Shown: positions 1-8,287 of the stretch, piece after piece
Layout of the letters: the number at the start of each line of letters is the position of its first letter
Numbering within the stretch: the first letter of the stretch is position 1
Source of the DNA: Melioribacter sp.
GTDB taxonomy: Bacteria; Bacteroidota; Ignavibacteria; Ignavibacteriales; Melioribacteraceae
NCBI GenBank assembly: GCA_023250955.1
Contig: JAHEZQ010000023.1
Location: forward strand, 1-64,000
Direction of reading: 5' to 3'
Length of the DNA: 64,000 nt
Notes under the pieces: model-generated
What the model was told of the DNA's origin: nothing
Database searches by the model: none
The model's input: the letters and a program-made list of their open reading frames with translations, nothing else
Translations under genes and position numbers: made by a program

Positions 1-174
1 AACATCTTTTTTCATTTCAATTTCTGAACGGGTAACACGTAAAAAACTTAAAGGATTTCCTTTTGCTAATTCAGCGGCTTCTTCACGATTTACAACATCA
101 TAAGGTACACTTGCTACAAGGTGAGCAACTTTTTCATTTGGCCTAACTGCTTTGAATGGGCGGATAATTGCCAT
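1..174 (-). CDS. DUF1015 family protein, 5' part only
   Basis: The reverse strand reads ATG at 174 and stays open for 58 codons to the window edge. The product begins MAIIRPFKAVRP and continues through VPYDVVNREEAAELAKGNP, the typical start of DUF1015 proteins, in which an RPFKAxRP opening and a PYDVV motif are followed by a GNP(L/Y)SFL segment, also visible here. The biochemical role of the family is not known to me. The rest of the gene lies outside the window. It may be co-directional with the thioredoxin-like gene at 338-2224, but 163 bases including an inverted repeat separate them. Confidence 0.75.
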   Translation of the reverse strand, partial: MAIIRPFKAVRPNEKVAHLVASVPYDVVNREEAAELAKGNPLSFLRVTRSEIEMKKDV

Positions 175-275
175 AATCACTCCATAGTTTCGAAATTTTT
201 ACTTATGAAAATTAGCACTTAAGGATATGATAGTAAAATATATTTGACGTGAATTGTTTATGGATACATGAATAG

Positions 276-332
276 TTGAGTGCCTTAGTGCCTAAGTTTT
301 AAACTCAGGCACTAAGAAACTTAGTCACTCAA
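276..332. repeat. Intergenic inverted repeat
   Basis: TTGAGTG (276-282) pairs with CACTCAA (326-332), and CTTAGTGCCT (285-294) pairs with AGGCACTAAG (307-316) across an AT-rich centre. The element sits just beyond the stop codon of the thioredoxin-like gene (which reads leftward). No T-run follows on the leftward side, so it looks more like a dispersed palindromic repeat than a simple terminator. Confidence 0.55.
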
Positions 333-337
333 GAACT

Positions 338-2224
338 TTACTTTAACATTGCAATCATTGTGGAGAGTTCTTCAACTAACCCATCTGTATTGCCGTCAAA
401 TCCAACGCTTTTGAATCTAATATTTCCATCTTTATCAATAATAAACTTTGTTGGTATCCCGCTCACTTTATAGCTGTCAATCACTTTGCTATCGTTATCC
501 AACAAAACATGGAAAGTATATTTGTTTTGTGTAATAAAGTCTTGAGCATTTTTCTTCTTATCATCAACATTATTTTCCCAAGTGTTTACAAATAAGAATT
601 TTACGTTTGGATCGTTTGCAAATCTTTCAACCGTTTTTTGCATTCCGGGAAAAGAAGCTTTGCATGGACCGCACCAAGTTGCCCAAAAATCAATAATAAC
701 AGTTTTTCCTTTTAATCCTTCAAGAGAAACTTTCTTCCCGTCTAAATCTACCAATGTAAATTTTGGAGCGGGTTCATTAATCATTTTCTTTTTTATTTCA
801 TCGATAGCAGATTTTTTCGCATCTGATTCTAAAGCTATGAGATAACTATCAAAGCCCGAATCGGATCCTTTTGATTTTACATAAGTCTGCTTGAGCATTT
901 CTTTCATTCCGGCAGTACCTTTTCCGCTTGCAATAAATTTCTCTAAGTTATTTTTTGCATCATCAATTTTTCCGTTTGATAATAATGCTTGAGCATATCT
1001 TTCATTAACATCTGCAGTTCTACCGCCGTCCATTTCATAAGCTTGAGACAAATATTTTAATGCTTCGGCATTTTCACCTAACTTTAATAGAATGGCGCCA
1101 TAAGTATCAATAATTGCATAACTGGAAGGCTTCATAAGTTTTTTCCATTGGCTTTCGCTGTAGTAAGGTGATCTTTTGGATAATGAGGCTTGTACCTCAG
1201 CATCAACTAATCCAATTCCTTTTGATGCAACTTCTTTTGCAAGAGGTAGATTAACATTTTTTTCAAACATTGCCCAAGCTAAGTTGTTATATAGACCGCT
1301 TGCAGCTTTGGGATTTTTTTTAATCGCATTGTAAGCTTCTTCGTATTTACCGGCTTGTATTAATGCTTGTGTAGGATCGGGAAATAAATAAGTAATGTAA
1401 ATCGAATTTGGAAATTGCTCTTTAAATTTATTAGCAAGTTCGGATTTCTTTACCGCATCCTTCATTCCATAAGCTTCTTGGAATTTGATCATCTCTGCTT
1501 GTTTGCCTGTGGGATATTTTTCAAGTATAAGTGCTTTTGTTTTATCAACCTTCTCTTTCATTTTTTGATTACTATAAAGCTGCATTAAAAATCCAAGATC
1601 TTCTTCGCTCTGAGAAAGTGTTTTTTCATAATTCTCAATTTCTTTTTTCATAAACTCCGCAGCTTTCTCTTTATCAACTTTTGTATAAGCATAATTATAT
1701 AGCATTAATAAATCTCTCATTGTGGAAGGGTTACTTTCAAACTCTTCCTGGAATAATTTCAATGCGGTTTCGGGATCAGAATCAATTTCGAACGCACCGA
1801 ACCAATTAACATATCCGGTTGCTAATCCGCCAGAAGCATATTTTACCAACTTTCCATCTTTACCATAAAATCGAACTGGAAAACACTTCGAACCATTGTT
1901 ATCGTATTCTGTTCCGTCTGTAAATCGTAAAACAACTCCTGCGCATGTATCAGCGGCTGTAAATGTTCCTTTCCAAACTTTGCCTTCTTTCTGCAAAACA
2001 ACTTCATCGCTGTAATAAATAATTTTTCCGTATGCGTGAATAAGCATTGTAACATTAGTTGCATTTGCAAGTTTACTTCCATCAGGATTATATGTTACTG
2101 TAATTTTTTCTCCTGCTTTTGGTTTTTCAGGTTTGAATGAAAAATTTTTGTTCGATTGAGCATTAGTTAAAGTAACACCAAAAAAGAAGACAAGAATTGC
2201 AACAAATGAAAGAATCTTTTTCAT
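338..2224 (-). CDS. Exported TlpA-like thioredoxin-fold protein
   Basis: A 628-residue protein with a Sec signal peptide (about residues 1-22) and a long helical, TPR-like middle (about 150-470). A C-terminal redoxin/TlpA domain spans about 485-628. Its WCGPC active site places the cysteines at C518 and C521, and the cis-proline motif GIPT is near residue 591. TlpA-type proteins reduce or isomerise disulfides outside the cytoplasm, often in cytochrome or envelope-protein maturation; the partner here is unknown. An SD-like GGAG lies about 8 bases before the ATG. The fusion of a long repeat region to a thioredoxin domain is common in Bacteroidota-type TlpA proteins. Confidence 0.85.
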   Translation of the reverse strand: MKKILSFVAILVFFFGVTLTNAQSNKNFSFKPEKPKAGEKITVTYNPDGSKLANATNVTMLIHAYGKIIYYSDEVVLQKEGKVWKGTFTAADTCAGVVLRFTDGTEYDNNGSKCFPVRFYGKDGKLVKYASGGLATGYVNWFGAFEIDSDPETALKLFQEEFESNPSTMRDLLMLYNYAYTKVDKEKAAEFMKKEIENYEKTLSQSEEDLGFLMQLYSNQKMKEKVDKTKALILEKYPTGKQAEMIKFQEAYGMKDAVKKSELANKFKEQFPNSIYITYLFPDPTQALIQAGKYEEAYNAIKKNPKAASGLYNNLAWAMFEKNVNLPLAKEVASKGIGLVDAEVQASLSKRSPYYSESQWKKLMKPSSYAIIDTYGAILLKLGENAEALKYLSQAYEMDGGRTADVNERYAQALLSNGKIDDAKNNLEKFIASGKGTAGMKEMLKQTYVKSKGSDSGFDSYLIALESDAKKSAIDEIKKKMINEPAPKFTLVDLDGKKVSLEGLKGKTVIIDFWATWCGPCKASFPGMQKTVERFANDPNVKFLFVNTWENNVDDKKKNAQDFITQNKYTFHVLLDNDSKVIDSYKVSGIPTKFIIDKDGNIRFKSVGFDGNTDGLVEELSTMIAMLK

Positions 2225-2310
2225 AATAAAAACTCCAAATTGATATTGTATGCGGGGATTAAAATATCAATCATTGACAGGAAAGACAATCCAATAATGT
2301 GTAAAATATG

Positions 2311-3018
2311 TTAAAATTCGAGAGTAATATCGAACAAAACAATCTTTGCGTTTTTTTTCGCTGTTAATTCTAGGTTCTTTTCGTCGGTAATTTTAAGTGC
2401 ATCTCCTTTTTCAATTTTGTTGCCGTTAACATTCAACATCCCATCAATCAACTGAATATAGACGCCGCGTTTATTTTTTACTTCATAATTAAGTTTAATT
2501 CCCTCGTCAAGATCAGAGAGAAATATTTCTGCATCTTGATTAATGAAAATTATTCCGTCTTCTTTTTTTCCGCTAACTACTTTTAGCAATTTGTTTCTCT
2601 TTTGTTCGTGAGAGAATTTCTTCTGCTCATATCCAGGTGTTAATCCTTGTTGGTTTGGAATAAACCAAATCTGTAAAAGTTTTAGAGTTTCTGTGTCCGA
2701 TGCGTTAAACTCGGAATGCATAATTCCTTTGCCGGCAGTCATTCTTTGAATTTCATTTACAGTAATAGTTCCTTCTCCGCCTGAACTGTCTTTGTGTGCA
2801 ACTGTTCCTTCAAGAATGATGGTAACAATTTCCATATCGCGATGAGGATGAGTTGGAAATCCTTCACCCGATTGAATGATATCATCATTTATAACACGCA
2901 AAGAACCAAAATGAATATTCTTTGGATCATAATATTCTCCAAATGAAAAACTGTGACGGCTATCTAGCCAATCTATTTTTGTATGACCGCGTTCATTGCT
3001 TTTTCTTACTTCAATCAT
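2311..3018 (-). CDS. Pirin family protein
   Basis: A 235-residue two-cupin protein of the pirin/YhhW family. The metal site is intact: H57 and H59 in FPTHPHRDME and H101 and E103 in GIMHSEF. The family includes quercetin 2,3-dioxygenases and redox-sensing regulators in the cytoplasm, and the substrate cannot be read from sequence. The gene lies 82 bases downstream of a MarR regulator on the same strand, suggesting that the regulator controls it, a frequent arrangement. Start context: an AAAGG-type ribosome-binding site 7-8 bases before the ATG. Confidence 0.88.
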   Translation of the reverse strand: MIEVRKSNERGHTKIDWLDSRHSFSFGEYYDPKNIHFGSLRVINDDIIQSGEGFPTHPHRDMEIVTIILEGTVAHKDSSGGEGTITVNEIQRMTAGKGIMHSEFNASDTETLKLLQIWFIPNQQGLTPGYEQKKFSHEQKRNKLLKVVSGKKEDGIIFINQDAEIFLSDLDEGIKLNYEVKNKRGVYIQLIDGMLNVNGNKIEKGDALKITDEKNLELTAKKNAKIVLFDITLEF

Positions 3019-3100
3019 ATAACTACCTTTCTGTGGATAATTTGTTCAATTATAAACCGATTTAGTAAATTACGAGTTAGTAATAATAACATAAAAATTT

Positions 3101-3559
3101 TTATTTTAGTTTCCCAACCTTCAATCCTAGTTTTTTCAAAAGTTCACCGAGTGTTTTTTGTTCTTCCACCGAAAGAACGGACATTAATTTTGTAACATGT
3201 TCGGCGTGGTTCTCAAAAACATTATCAAACAGATCTTTCCCCTTCTGTGTTAATTGAATCAATATTGCCCTTCTATCTTCTAAACTGTGTACTCTTTCAA
3301 TGTAACCCAACTTTGCAATATTATCCAAGACTAATGTCATGTTGCCGCCGCTTACCAACATTTTATTACAGATCTCGCCGACCTTCAATGGTCCCAAATG
3401 CCCGATAATTTCTATAACCGCAAACTGAGGTTGTGTTAAGCCGAATTTCCGAATGCCCTCTATTGATCTTTTGTTGAATGAGGAAAATGCACGGGCTAAC
3501 TTAACCCACGTTGTTAATGCCAGATCTGTTTTTTTCCCGTATTTCTTTGTTGTCTTCAT
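3101..3559 (-). CDS. MarR family transcriptional regulator
   Basis: A 152-residue winged-helix regulator. The helix-turn-helix region (about 50-85) and the wing with the motif LEDRRAILIQLTQKG (about 95-110) are typical of MarR proteins, which bind as dimers and usually repress a neighbouring gene until a phenolic or oxidant ligand appears. It is transcribed with the pirin gene downstream, so pirin is its likely target. The 139-base gap to the divergent DUF2203 gene (3560-3698) would hold the promoters for both directions; no operator palindrome was clear by eye. Confidence 0.85.
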   Translation of the reverse strand: MKTTKKYGKKTDLALTTWVKLARAFSSFNKRSIEGIRKFGLTQPQFAVIEIIGHLGPLKVGEICNKMLVSGGNMTLVLDNIAKLGYIERVHSLEDRRAILIQLTQKGKDLFDNVFENHAEHVTKLMSVLSVEEQKTLGELLKKLGLKVGKLK

Positions 3560-3698
3560 CTAATAATTAAACCAATAATAATTAGTTCGAGTTCAAAATA
3601 ATTTTTTTTATATGCCTTGTCAAGTCGCACATTTAATATTAAATTAGTCTGGAAATATAATTTGAACATAAAATCTTTCCGGAGAGAAAATAATTTTT

Positions 3699-4088
3699 AT
3701 GTCGCAAACAGAAGTCAAATATTTTACACCATACGAAGCTAAGCGCACATTGCCGCTGGTAAAACAGATCGTTCGTGATATTTTGAATAATGCATTTCAA
3801 ATAAAAACTATTGCAGAATCATTAGGCGGGAAAATAGAAGACAATCAGGAAATTCAGCAGCTAATTTCTGATATAGATTCTTTTATGAAAGAGCTTAATG
3901 ATATCGGCTGTACTTATAAAGATTGGAATTTTCAAATTGGCTTAGTTGATTTCCCCGCAGTTATTGATAATGAAGAAGTTCTTCTTTGCTGGCGTAGCGA
4001 TGAAGATGATATCCGGTTTTATCATGGTATTGAAGAAGGATTTGCCGGAAGAAAACCGATACCAGAAGAATATTTACAAAGAAACTAA
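3699..4088 (+). CDS. DUF2203 family protein
   Basis: A 129-residue soluble protein. The beginning YFTPYEAKRTLPLVKQIVRDIL and the C-terminal portion with GLVDFPA, LCWRSDEDDIRFYHGIEEGFAGRKPI match the DUF2203 pattern, where a final WRLGE.. / FxHxxxxGFxGRxPI region is conserved. Function is not known. It is divergent from the MarR gene and convergent with the OsmC gene, so it is probably transcribed alone. Confidence 0.8.
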   Translation: MSQTEVKYFTPYEAKRTLPLVKQIVRDILNNAFQIKTIAESLGGKIEDNQEIQQLISDIDSFMKELNDIGCTYKDWNFQIGLVDFPAVIDNEEVLLCWRSDEDDIRFYHGIEEGFAGRKPIPEEYLQRN

Positions 4089-4113
4089 TCTAAAAATTTC
4101 TCTTAGCTATTTT

Positions 4114-4539
4114 TCAGCTCTCAATAATTTTATAAGAATGATTTATCTCAACTGCCTTTTGCAGCATGGCTGTAACACTGCAATAAGTTTCCTGCGAAAG
4201 TTTTATAGCTCTTTCAACAGCATCTTTCGGAATATCTTTTCCATAAAAAACATATTCAAGATGAATCTTAGTATAAACTTGCGGATGAGTTTCTTGAACA
4301 TCGGCTGAGATATTCATTTCAAATCCATCTAGTTTAATTTTTTTCTTTTGAAGAATTGTTGCAACATCACTTCCGGTACATCCGCCAAGTGCAATAAGTA
4401 ATAATTCTTTTGGCCGCGTTCCGGCATTGCTTCCGCCAAATTCTTCAGGACCATCCATCGTTATCCAGTGATTTGAATCCGATTTCCCTAAAAATGTAAT
4501 TCCTTTAATATGCTTAACTAATGCTTTCTTTGTTGCCAT
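4114..4539 (-). CDS. OsmC family protein
   Basis: A 141-residue protein with the two redox cysteines expected of OsmC/Ohr proteins, C54 in LGGCTGSDVA and C120 in ETYCSV. OsmC-type enzymes reduce organic or fatty-acid hydroperoxides in the cytoplasm. The motif spacing and the FGG...RPKELLL segment favour the YhfA/OsmC-like subgroup over true Ohr, so the substrate is uncertain. GGAG sits about 6 bases before the ATG. It stands between two short intergenic repeat tracts. Confidence 0.85.
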   Translation of the reverse strand: MATKKALVKHIKGITFLGKSDSNHWITMDGPEEFGGSNAGTRPKELLLIALGGCTGSDVATILQKKKIKLDGFEMNISADVQETHPQVYTKIHLEYVFYGKDIPKDAVERAIKLSQETYCSVTAMLQKAVEINHSYKIIES

Positions 4540-4559
4540 TTTAACTCCATGTTATTTGC

Positions 4560-4674
4560 TTTCAACTTTCAGCTCTCTGCCTTCAGCTTTTCATATAGGA
4601 TAAGATGAAAATTGTTTAGAAAAGATTCTGTTTTTATTAAAGCTAATAGCTAAATGCTCACAGCTAATAGCTTT
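4560..4674. repeat. AGCTAATAGCT-type repeat tract
   Basis: The gap between the OsmC and deaminase genes contains two clusters of the same words: CTTTCAACTTTCAGCT...CTTCAGCTTTT and AAAGCTAATAGCTAAATGCTCACAGCTAATAGCTTTTTT. The second cluster runs to the deaminase stop codon. A related tract occurs at 10061-10198. No coding potential is seen. Confidence 0.55.
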
Positions 4675-4675
4675 T

Positions 4676-5116
4676 TTACTCTCCAATATCTTCATTCCAT
4701 AATTTTGGATTACCCGAAATAAAATCCTCCATCAGCTTTATACAGGTTGAATCATTTAATATTATCAACTCTACCCCGCGTGATCTAACGTATTCTTCCG
4801 GTCCTTGAAAAGTTTTGTTCTCGCCAATAACAATCTTGGGAATTTTATAAAGCAACGCTGTACCGCTGCACATATCACAAGGAGAAAGTGTAGAATATAA
4901 AATTGCTCTCTGATAATCTTTAGCGGTTAGTCTTCCGGCATTTTCAAAACAATCCATTTCTGCGTGAAGAATTGGGCTGCCATTTTGAACACGCCTGTTA
5001 TGTCCGTGTCCAACAATCTTTCCGTCAATCACTAAAACAGAGCCAATGGGAATTCCGCCTTCGCTTAATCCTTTTTTTGCTTCTTCAATTGCTGCTTGTA
5101 GAAATTGATCAATCAT
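4676..5116 (-). CDS. Cytosine deaminase, yeast FCY1-like
   Basis: A 146-residue member of the cytidine/deoxycytidylate deaminase fold with the full zinc site: H51 and E53 in LHAEMD, C80 and C83 in SPCDMC. The wider pattern resembles fungal cytosine deaminase Fcy1 more than tRNA adenosine deaminase: GGIPIG, GHGHNRR.Q.GSPILHAE, TLSPCDMCSG and a C terminus ending in EDIGE (comparison from memory). The expected reaction is hydrolysis of cytosine to uracil and ammonia. An NCS2 nucleobase permease lies about 450 bases upstream on the same strand, which supports a base-salvage role. GGAG precedes the ATG by about 6 bases. Confidence 0.82.
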   Translation of the reverse strand: MIDQFLQAAIEEAKKGLSEGGIPIGSVLVIDGKIVGHGHNRRVQNGSPILHAEMDCFENAGRLTAKDYQRAILYSTLSPCDMCSGTALLYKIPKIVIGENKTFQGPEEYVRSRGVELIILNDSTCIKLMEDFISGNPKLWNEDIGE

Positions 5117-5123
5117 AAAAACT

Positions 5124-5163
5124 CCGCAGTTTACAGTTCTCAGTTAACAGTAATCAGTTAATT
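5124..5163. repeat. AGTTAACAGT repeat, copy beside the four-helix gene
   Basis: The tract GCAGTTTACAGTTCTCAGTTAACAGTAATCAGTTAATTG overlaps the last codons and stop of the four-helix-bundle gene. A related tract with ACTGTTAACCG and ACTGTTAACT lies on the other side of that gene at 5539-5572. Confidence 0.5.
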
Positions 5164-5516
5164 GTTTTTTTGATAGATTTTAACAATCCGCCCAACATCT
5201 TTTTTACTTCTTCAATAAGAAGAACTATTTCCCGAAATGAATTTTCATTTATATAACCTAAGTCCTTCGAAAGCATAAACTCATATTCCAGCTCACTAGC
5301 TGAACCAAAAGAAATTTGGAGAAAGCGGCTAAAGTCTGCTTTACTTCCTCTACCTGAACCTTCTACAATGTTGGTTGGAATTGAAACCGCAGCCCTTCGT
5401 AATTGACTAACAAGTCCAAATAATTCCTCTCTAGGAAAATTACTTGTCGCTTTATACACATTTAAAACTAGTTGATGTGCTTTCTCCCAAACTTTTAATG
5501 ATCTATAATCTTGCAT
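5154..5516 (-). CDS. Four-helix bundle protein (23S rRNA IVS-type)
   Basis: A 120-residue protein of the four-helix bundle family first described from 23S rRNA intervening sequences. The MQDYRSLKVWEKAHQL start, the LRRAAVSIPTNIVEG motif and the SASELEYE segment are diagnostic. The ATG at 5516 is preferred over one at 5528 because GGAGGGG lies just ahead of 5516. No rRNA is near; free-standing copies are common. The function is unknown. The gene is bracketed by related AGTTAACAGT repeat tracts and separates a deaminase from its probable partner permease, so it may have inserted between them. Confidence 0.85.
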   Translation of the reverse strand: MQDYRSLKVWEKAHQLVLNVYKATSNFPREELFGLVSQLRRAAVSIPTNIVEGSGRGSKADFSRFLQISFGSASELEYEFMLSKDLGYINENSFREIVLLIEEVKKMLGGLLKSIKKTIN

Positions 5517-5538
5517 TTTCCCCTCCATAAATTTTTAA

Positions 5539-5572
5539 AACTGTTAACCGTTTACTGTATACTGTTAACTAA
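5539..5572. repeat. AGTTAACAGT repeat, second copy
   Basis: ACTGTTAACCG, TTTACTGTATACTGTTAACT run through the gap and into the stop codon (5569-5571) of the NCS2 permease. The words match the tract at 5124-5163, in the opposite orientation around the four-helix-bundle gene. Confidence 0.5.
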
Positions 5573-6870
5573 TAAGGATAAAAAATGTAAAACAAAATAG
5601 AAAAGAGAAACAAAATCCACATACCAAATGATACTTGTTTGATTTTGCCAACGCTGAGCATTGTTATTGGATAAATTAGAAAACCTGCGGTCATTCCTAT
5701 ACCCAAATTGTAAGTAAAACTCATCAATGCAATTGTTACAAAAGCCGGAAGCACTTCCGACATATCATTAAAATTAATTTTTGTAATTGGAGACATCATT
5801 AGCAATCCGACTATTATTAGCGAAGATCCATATGCATATGGTGGTACGGCTGTTAGAAACGGCTCAAAGAATAATGCAATTAAAAATAAAAATGCAGTTA
5901 CAACGGCAGTTAATCCGGATTTTCCTCCGGCTTCTATTCCGGTAGCAGACTCGATATACGCACCTGTAGTTGTTGTTCCCAACAAAGATGCAACAACTGT
6001 TGATAGTGCATCAACCAGTAATGGTTTTTCAATTCCCGGCAGTTGTCCTTTTTCATCAACAAGATTTGCTTTTATAGAAAGCCCAATCAATGTTCCCATC
6101 GTATCAACAAAATCCATAACAAATACAACTATCATTACAGCAAGAAAACCCCATGTAAAAGCTCCGGCGAAATCAATTTTAAATAATACTGGAGAAATAT
6201 CCGGCGGCAAACTAACCCACTGTTCCGGTAAAGGTGATATCTTAAAAATAAATCCGAGTACGGTTACAGTTATTATTCCAATTAGAATTGAACCATTAAT
6301 TTTTCTTATCATCAAGATGGCAATAATTAAAAATGAAAGTATTGCAAGCAGAACTGCCGGTTCTCTAAAATTTCCTACATGCACTGGCGCTCCCGGAATT
6401 CCAATTTTAACTATGCCCGTATCATTCAATCCAATGAACACCAAAAAGAAACCAATACCAACTGTGAACGCAATCTTAAGAGATTCCGGAATTGCATTAA
6501 TTAACCAGCTGCGAATATTTATTATCGTTAATATTGTGAATAAACAACCCGCAATAAAAATTGCAGCCAAAGCTGTTTGCCAGCTATAGCCCAATACTTT
6601 AACAAGTGTATATGCCACAAAAGCATTCTCACCCATATAAGGTGCGATTGCAAAAGGTCTTTTTGCATATACGCCCATTGTAATAGTGCCGAAAAAAGCT
6701 GTTAGTATTGTTGCAGCCATTGATGCTCCAAAAGGCATTCCTGCAGCTTCCAGAATTTTGGGGTTAACAATAATAATGTAAGCCATTGTTACAAAGGTCG
6801 TAGCCCCGGCAATAATTTCTTGTTTGATAGTTGTATTAAGTTCTTTCAGGTGGAAATATTTTGTAAGCAT
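5569..6870 (-). CDS. NCS2 nucleobase permease, AzgA/PbuG type
   Basis: A 433-residue integral membrane protein, the usual AzgA-family length, with about 12 hydrophobic segments. Motifs include TTFVTMAYIIIVNP near the N terminus, MGENAF in the position of the family's MGLNAF/Y, and GTTTTGAYIESATGIEAGG in the half holding the substrate site. It should import purines such as adenine, guanine or hypoxanthine by proton symport. The start at 6870 is chosen over 6957 because GAGGA precedes it and because the family begins here. The Glu for Leu in MGENAF may affect specificity. It is upstream of the cytosine deaminase on the same strand. Confidence 0.87.
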   Translation of the reverse strand: MLTKYFHLKELNTTIKQEIIAGATTFVTMAYIIIVNPKILEAAGMPFGASMAATILTAFFGTITMGVYAKRPFAIAPYMGENAFVAYTLVKVLGYSWQTALAAIFIAGCLFTILTIINIRSWLINAIPESLKIAFTVGIGFFLVFIGLNDTGIVKIGIPGAPVHVGNFREPAVLLAILSFLIIAILMIRKINGSILIGIITVTVLGFIFKISPLPEQWVSLPPDISPVLFKIDFAGAFTWGFLAVMIVVFVMDFVDTMGTLIGLSIKANLVDEKGQLPGIEKPLLVDALSTVVASLLGTTTTGAYIESATGIEAGGKSGLTAVVTAFLFLIALFFEPFLTAVPPYAYGSSLIIVGLLMMSPITKINFNDMSEVLPAFVTIALMSFTYNLGIGMTAGFLIYPITMLSVGKIKQVSFGMWILFLFSILFYIFYPY

Positions 6871-7084
6871 AGCTTCCTCGTTTTTTTCTAATTTATATTT
6901 GGTGCTATATAATTCTACATAAAACGTGAAGAATGGATTAGCAAATGCATGTATCAAAATATTGTTAGCATAAACATAATTTTATATATTCAAAAAGAAA
7001 ATTAATTTTATAATTGACGATGAATTTAACATTTAAAAATATTTCGAAGTTAATCTGATCGAACTGAACGAAAGCAAATCAAAC

Positions 7085-7789
7085 ATGGAAAATCAAAACG
7101 AATCTCTTCGCTCCGAAGAAAGACTTTTCGATAAAATGGATAACTCCCCGATTACACCTTCGCCTATGAAAAAATTTGCCCGTTCAAAAAACAATGTTGT
7201 TATCATGGGTGTCTGTGCCGGAATCGCTGCGTATATGAAAACAGAACCGGCAAACATTAGAGTTATTGCACTTTTAACCATTCTCTTCGGCGGGTGGAGT
7301 ATCGTTGCATATTTAATAGCCGCTTCACTAATTCCGGTTGATAAAAATTCCTTGCCTCTTTCTCAAACCGAAATAATTTCTTTAAGAAAAGAAAATTTCA
7401 AAACTGTTATCAGCGGATTATTAATAGTGTCCGGATTTTATTTCGCTTTTAAAATTATTGGAGTTGCCGGTGGTTCTAGAATTTTTATTCTGCCAAATGA
7501 TTTTATATTTCCTTTAGCTGCTTTTGCAGTCGGAATTTATTTTATAATAATTAAACCATCAAAAGACGAAATAATTTTATCTGCACCGCTGGAAAAATTA
7601 TTTAGATCACGAACAGATAGAAAATTAACCGGTGTAGGCGGAGGACTTGCAAAATATATTGAGATTGATGCAGCCGTATTACGTACAATTTTTATTCTTG
7701 CTACGTTATTAACATTAGGAATATTTGCTTTACTCTATCTCATTCTTGTTGTTTCAGTTCCTTACGAAGAAGGACAAAAATTTGAATAA
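7085..7789 (+). CDS. PspC-domain membrane protein, two PspC domains
   Basis: A 234-residue protein with two PspC-like domains. One is at about 25-88 (KKFARSKNNVVIMGVCAGIAAY followed by a membrane segment); the other is at about 170-230 (LFRSRTDRKLTGVGGGLAKY followed by a membrane segment). Two further hydrophobic segments lie between them. PspC proteins sense envelope stress in enterobacteria, and in other phyla they accompany sigma factors or two-component systems. It overlaps the next membrane-protein gene by 8 bases, implying translational coupling. Confidence 0.82.
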   Translation: MENQNESLRSEERLFDKMDNSPITPSPMKKFARSKNNVVIMGVCAGIAAYMKTEPANIRVIALLTILFGGWSIVAYLIAASLIPVDKNSLPLSQTEIISLRKENFKTVISGLLIVSGFYFAFKIIGVAGGSRIFILPNDFIFPLAAFAVGIYFIIIKPSKDEIILSAPLEKLFRSRTDRKLTGVGGGLAKYIEIDAAVLRTIFILATLLTLGIFALLYLILVVSVPYEEGQKFE

Positions 7790-8282
7790 TAAAATTATAC
7801 TTGGAATTAGTTTTTTGATTTTCGGTATACTCTCTATGCTCAGTAGCCGTAATATAATTTTACTAACTTTTGAAGATGTTGCTGGAATAGTTTTTATTTT
7901 TTATTCGGTACCAACAGTTTATTCGGCATTAAATAATGGTGAAAGGGGAAAATTAATTGTATCAACTATACTGTTTCTAGTCGGGGTAGTCTTCTTGGTA
8001 AAATCGTATTTTGAAATCCTTGATACACGGGGAATAGTTTTCTTTTCTATTCTATTTATAAGCGGATCTGTTTTAATAATTCTTTTCATTGAGAATATAA
8101 AAGAAAAAGTTTTCCTTTACGCCGGTATTTTCTTTCTTATGCTGAGTTATTTAAGCATCACCCAATTTAAAAGATGGGGATTGTTTATTTCTGCGAATAG
8201 AGTTGGAAATTTGTTAGAAGTATTCTGGCCAGTAATTTTGATTATGATGGGAATGATAATTTTCGTCAACAGGAAAAAGTAA
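7782..8282 (+). CDS. Multi-pass membrane protein, LiaI/LiaF-like
   Basis: About 166 residues, almost wholly hydrophobic with five or six predicted membrane segments and a basic FVNRKK tail. The first ATG of the frame (7725) would lie deep inside the PspC gene. A TTG at 7782 with GAAGGA ahead of it overlaps the PspC stop codon and gives a conventional start, so I place it there. The pairing with a PspC protein recalls LiaI/LiaF or DUF5668 envelope-stress modules, but no diagnostic motif is certain. Confidence 0.6.
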   Translation: MNNKIILGISFLIFGILSMLSSRNIILLTFEDVAGIVFIFYSVPTVYSALNNGERGKLIVSTILFLVGVVFLVKSYFEILDTRGIVFFSILFISGSVLIILFIENIKEKVFLYAGIFFLMLSYLSITQFKRWGLFISANRVGNLLEVFWPVILIMMGMIIFVNRKK

Positions 8283-8287
8283 TAATT

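Noticed and set aside
5154-5516. Four-helix bundle gene as evidence for a nearby 23S rRNA
   Set aside because: No rRNA sequence is present; free-standing copies of this family are common.
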